DNA of 64,000 nucleotides from Pedobacter rhizosphaerae (GTDB taxonomy: Bacteria; Bacteroidota; Bacteroidia; Sphingobacteriales; Sphingobacteriaceae), in assembly GCF_900111155.1 (NCBI RefSeq), contig NZ_FOGG01000016.1, forward strand, positions 1-64,000. Direction: 5' to 3'. A program made the position numbers and the translations under genes. Numbering within the stretch: position 1 is the first letter of the stretch; each line of letters begins with the position of its first letter. Positions 61,871 through 64,000 of this stretch are shown here, in pieces. Under the pieces are notes generated by a model. It saw nothing but the letters and a program-made list of their open reading frames with translations, did no database searches and was not told the origin of the DNA.

Positions 61871-64000
61871 ATGATCAAACACTTACTATTCAGATTATCT
61901 TTGGCCTGCATCTTTATATGCGGTTTTTCTAAGGCCAATGCTCAGGGAATCAATTGGACCAAAGATGGTAATGCTTACTACCAAAATTCGGGTGGAGAAA
62001 TCGTTTCGGTTACTTTACCTAAAAACGAACGTAAAACGGTTATATCTCGTTCATTATTAACGCCAGCTGGTACTGGTAATGCCATTGCAGTAAGAAGTTT
62101 TCAGCTTTCAGACGATGGTACCAAAGCGCTTATTTACACGAATAGTAAAAAAGTTTGGCGTTATGATACCCGTGGCGATTACTGGTTGGCAGATTTAACA
62201 ACAAACAAGCTAACACAGATTGGTAAAGATAAACCTGCATCTTCTTTAATGTTTGCCAAGCTATCGCCAGATGGCAGTAAGGTAGCTTATGTAAGCAAGC
62301 ATAATTTATATGTTGAAAATGTAGACGGAAGTAACGCAAAAGCTTTAACTACCAACGGTACGGACAGAATGATTAATGGTACGTTTGATTGGGTTTATGA
62401 AGAAGAGTTTGATTGCAGAGATGGCTTTAGATGGAGCCCGGATGGAAAATCTATCGCCTACTGGCAGATTGATGCAACTAAAATCAAAAACTTTTTAATG
62501 ATTAACAATACCGATTCTATTTATCCCTACACCATCCCTGTAGAATACCCTAAAGTAGGAGAAAATCCATCTGCCTGCAAAGTGGGTGTAGTAGATGTGG
62601 CCACTGCCCAAACCAAATGGTTAGCCGTACCTGGAGATAACATTCAGCATTATATTCCAAGGATGCAATGGGTTCCAAACAGCAATGAAATTATTTTGCA
62701 ACAATTGAACAGAGAACAAAATGAAAGCAAAATATTTATTTGCGATGCCAATTCCGGTTCAGCTAAAGCAATTTACACTGAAAAAGCTAAAGCCTGGATC
62801 GATGCACAGAATGATTGGAAATGGTTAAATGACAATAAAGAATTTACGATTTTATCAGATAAAGATGGTTGGAGCCACCTCTACAGAATCAGTTTAGATG
62901 GAAAAAAAGAAACATTGGTTACTAAAGGCAACTATGATGTAATAGAGGTAAAGTTAATTGATGTAAAAAATAATGTGGTCTATTTCCTGGCTTCGCCAAC
63001 CAACGCCACGCAGAAATATCTATTCAAAACCAAATTAGATGGAAAGGGAAAACTAGAACAGGTTACTCCTTCTATTTTACCTGGCACTCATAATTACGAC
63101 ATCTCTCCAAATGCAGCTTTTGCTATACACAACTATAACAGTTCGGTAGTAAGGCCGGTAACAGAATGGATGAACTTTACCACAGGGAATCCGTTAAGCA
63201 TGGATGGAAGCATTACAAGTCAACTGGCCAAACAAGAGGCGCCAAAAAACAAGGTTGAATTCTTCAAGGTAACTACCGAAGATGGTATTGAACTGGATGG
63301 ATGGATGAAAAAGCCCGATAATTTTAATCCAAATAAGAAATATCCTGTAGTGTTTTATGTTTATGGAGAACCAGCCTCTCCTACCGCGACTGATGTTTAC
63401 AGTGCCGGAAAGAATTTTTTATATGCTGGCGATATGGCTAAAGATGGGTATATCTATATTTCTATGGATAACAGAGGGGCACCAGTACCTAAGGGTAGTG
63501 CCTGGCGTAAAGGCATTTATAAGAATATTGGTATATTAAACGTTCGCGACCAGGCAATGGCCGCTAAAAAATTATTGGCTACAAATGCATTTATGGATAA
63601 AGACCGTGTTGCAGTTTGGGGATGGAGCGGAGGTGGTTCTTCTACCTTAAATCTCTTATTTCAGTATCCTGAAATCTATAAAACGGGAATTGCTATTGCT
63701 GCGGTTGGAAATCAGTTAACTTACGATAACATCTACCAGGAGCGCTACATGGGTACACCATTCCCAAGTAATGAAGCTTATGTAAAAGGATCGCCAATTA
63801 CTTACGCTAAAAATTTAAAAGGAAATTTACTTTATATCCATGGCACTGGTGACGATAACGTACATTATCAAAATGCAGAAATGCTGATTAATGAGTTAGT
63901 TAAAAACAAGAAGGTTTTCCAGTTAATGAGTTACCCGAACAGAACGCACAGTATTTCTGAAGGAGAAGGGACCAGTGAGCATTTAGCCTTAACTTTTACC
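61871..64000 (+). CDS. S9 family dipeptidyl peptidase IV-like, cut by the right edge
   Basis: The frame opens at the ATG at 61871 and runs 710 codons to the right edge without a stop. A signal peptide (about 1-24, ending ANAQ) is followed by a DPP-IV-type beta propeller (about 30-470; the substrate-binding EE pair is in DWVYEEEF) and an alpha/beta-hydrolase domain. The catalytic triad is in sight: Ser in GWSGGGSS (about 584), Asp in TGDDNV (about 661) and His in NRTHSI (about 697). It should remove N-terminal dipeptides after Pro or Ala in the periplasm. Only the last few residues appear to be missing. Confidence 0.93.
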   Translation, partial: MIKHLLFRLSLACIFICGFSKANAQGINWTKDGNAYYQNSGGEIVSVTLPKNERKTVISRSLLTPAGTGNAIAVRSFQLSDDGTKALIYTNSKKVWRYDTRGDYWLADLTTNKLTQIGKDKPASSLMFAKLSPDGSKVAYVSKHNLYVENVDGSNAKALTTNGTDRMINGTFDWVYEEEFDCRDGFRWSPDGKSIAYWQIDATKIKNFLMINNTDSIYPYTIPVEYPKVGENPSACKVGVVDVATAQTKWLAVPGDNIQHYIPRMQWVPNSNEIILQQLNREQNESKIFICDANSGSAKAIYTEKAKAWIDAQNDWKWLNDNKEFTILSDKDGWSHLYRISLDGKKETLVTKGNYDVIEVKLIDVKNNVVYFLASPTNATQKYLFKTKLDGKGKLEQVTPSILPGTHNYDISPNAAFAIHNYNSSVVRPVTEWMNFTTGNPLSMDGSITSQLAKQEAPKNKVEFFKVTTEDGIELDGWMKKPDNFNPNKKYPVVFYVYGEPASPTATDVYSAGKNFLYAGDMAKDGYIYISMDNRGAPVPKGSAWRKGIYKNIGILNVRDQAMAAKKLLATNAFMDKDRVAVWGWSGGGSSTLNLLFQYPEIYKTGIAIAAVGNQLTYDNIYQERYMGTPFPSNEAYVKGSPITYAKNLKGNLLYIHGTGDDNVHYQNAEMLINELVKNKKVFQLMSYPNRTHSISEGEGTSEHLALTFT

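Noticed and set aside
1..64000. CRISPR arrays, restriction or toxin-antitoxin systems, insertion sequences with transposase
   Set aside because: I looked for evenly spaced repeats and for recognisable cas, transposase, methylase and toxin genes and found none.

Overview
The window looks like a chromosomal segment of a Bacteroidota bacterium, most like the Sphingobacteriaceae (Pedobacter or a close relative). The reasons are the AT-rich sequence, repeated Bacteroidota-type promoters (a -7 box TAnnTTTG, in the best cases about 20 bases after a TTG-containing -33 box), no obvious Shine-Dalgarno tracts, many short secreted lipoproteins, and family content typical of that group (DUF4369/TlpA proteins, MbnP, PorQ/PorV-like and helix-hairpin-helix outer-membrane proteins). 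The genus is inference; no rRNA gene is present.

Layout. 1-71: the 5' end of a group II intron running off the left edge, placed directly behind the glt terminator. 127-6096: gltBD glutamate synthase. 6521-6651: SRP RNA. 6747-10892: transaldolase-like aldolase, GmhB phosphatase, sugar MFS permease and a formylglycine-generating-enzyme lipoprotein. 11111-11774: tRNA-Lys and, on the other strand, a strongly structured RNA that I cannot assign to a family. 12037-20193: FUSC transporter, Ohr, BioB, MgtE, CorA, a WbqC-like protein and a GT2 glycosyltransferase. 20247-20522: a composite repeat. 20571-31076: housekeeping and metabolic genes (TlpA-like, AroQ, XerD, PrmC, RibD, DMT permease, YigZ, nucleoside phosphorylase, GalM/GalK, TrmH-like, a DUF3052-like/OmdA fusion). 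31293-33922: OmpA-family porin and two secreted proteins. 34136-39128: a copper/heme cluster (small Cys/His membrane protein, MbnP, diheme MbnH/MauG-like enzyme, a barrel with an N-terminal CDICGC, a His-tailed lipoprotein, SCO, cytochrome c). 39341-39716: RNase P RNA. 39844-54893: NtrC-like regulator, CLC channel, RluA-like synthase, PhoB-like regulator, thiol-disulfide proteins, GatB, two tandem secreted paralogues, AlaS, MerR, DinB-like protein and repeats. 55191: a second tRNA-Lys. 55386-60295: an operon with a PorQ/PorV-like protein, a ComEA-like helix-hairpin-helix outer-membrane barrel and ComEC. 60298-64000: enoyl-CoA hydratase, a secreted protein and a DPP-IV-type peptidase cut by the right edge.

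The two most interesting loci are these. (1) In the 55.4-60.3 kb operon a ComEA-like DNA-binding domain is fused to an outer-membrane barrel next to the ComEC channel, which suggests a DNA-uptake route. Yet all three genes carry a lesion: an in-frame stop, a frameshift near the C-terminus, and a frameshift inside ComEC. I saw no such lesions elsewhere in the window, so the system looks as if it is decaying. (2) The 34-39 kb cluster pairs MbnP with a MauG-like diheme enzyme, with no methanobactin gene in view, and adds SCO and a distinctive Cys-tipped barrel; this points to a copper acquisition or handling module. Other unexplained structure includes the RNA at 11371-11737, a 111-bp element with 19-bp inverted ends at 52781-52891, and several promoters placed so close to the ATG that the mRNA may be leaderless.
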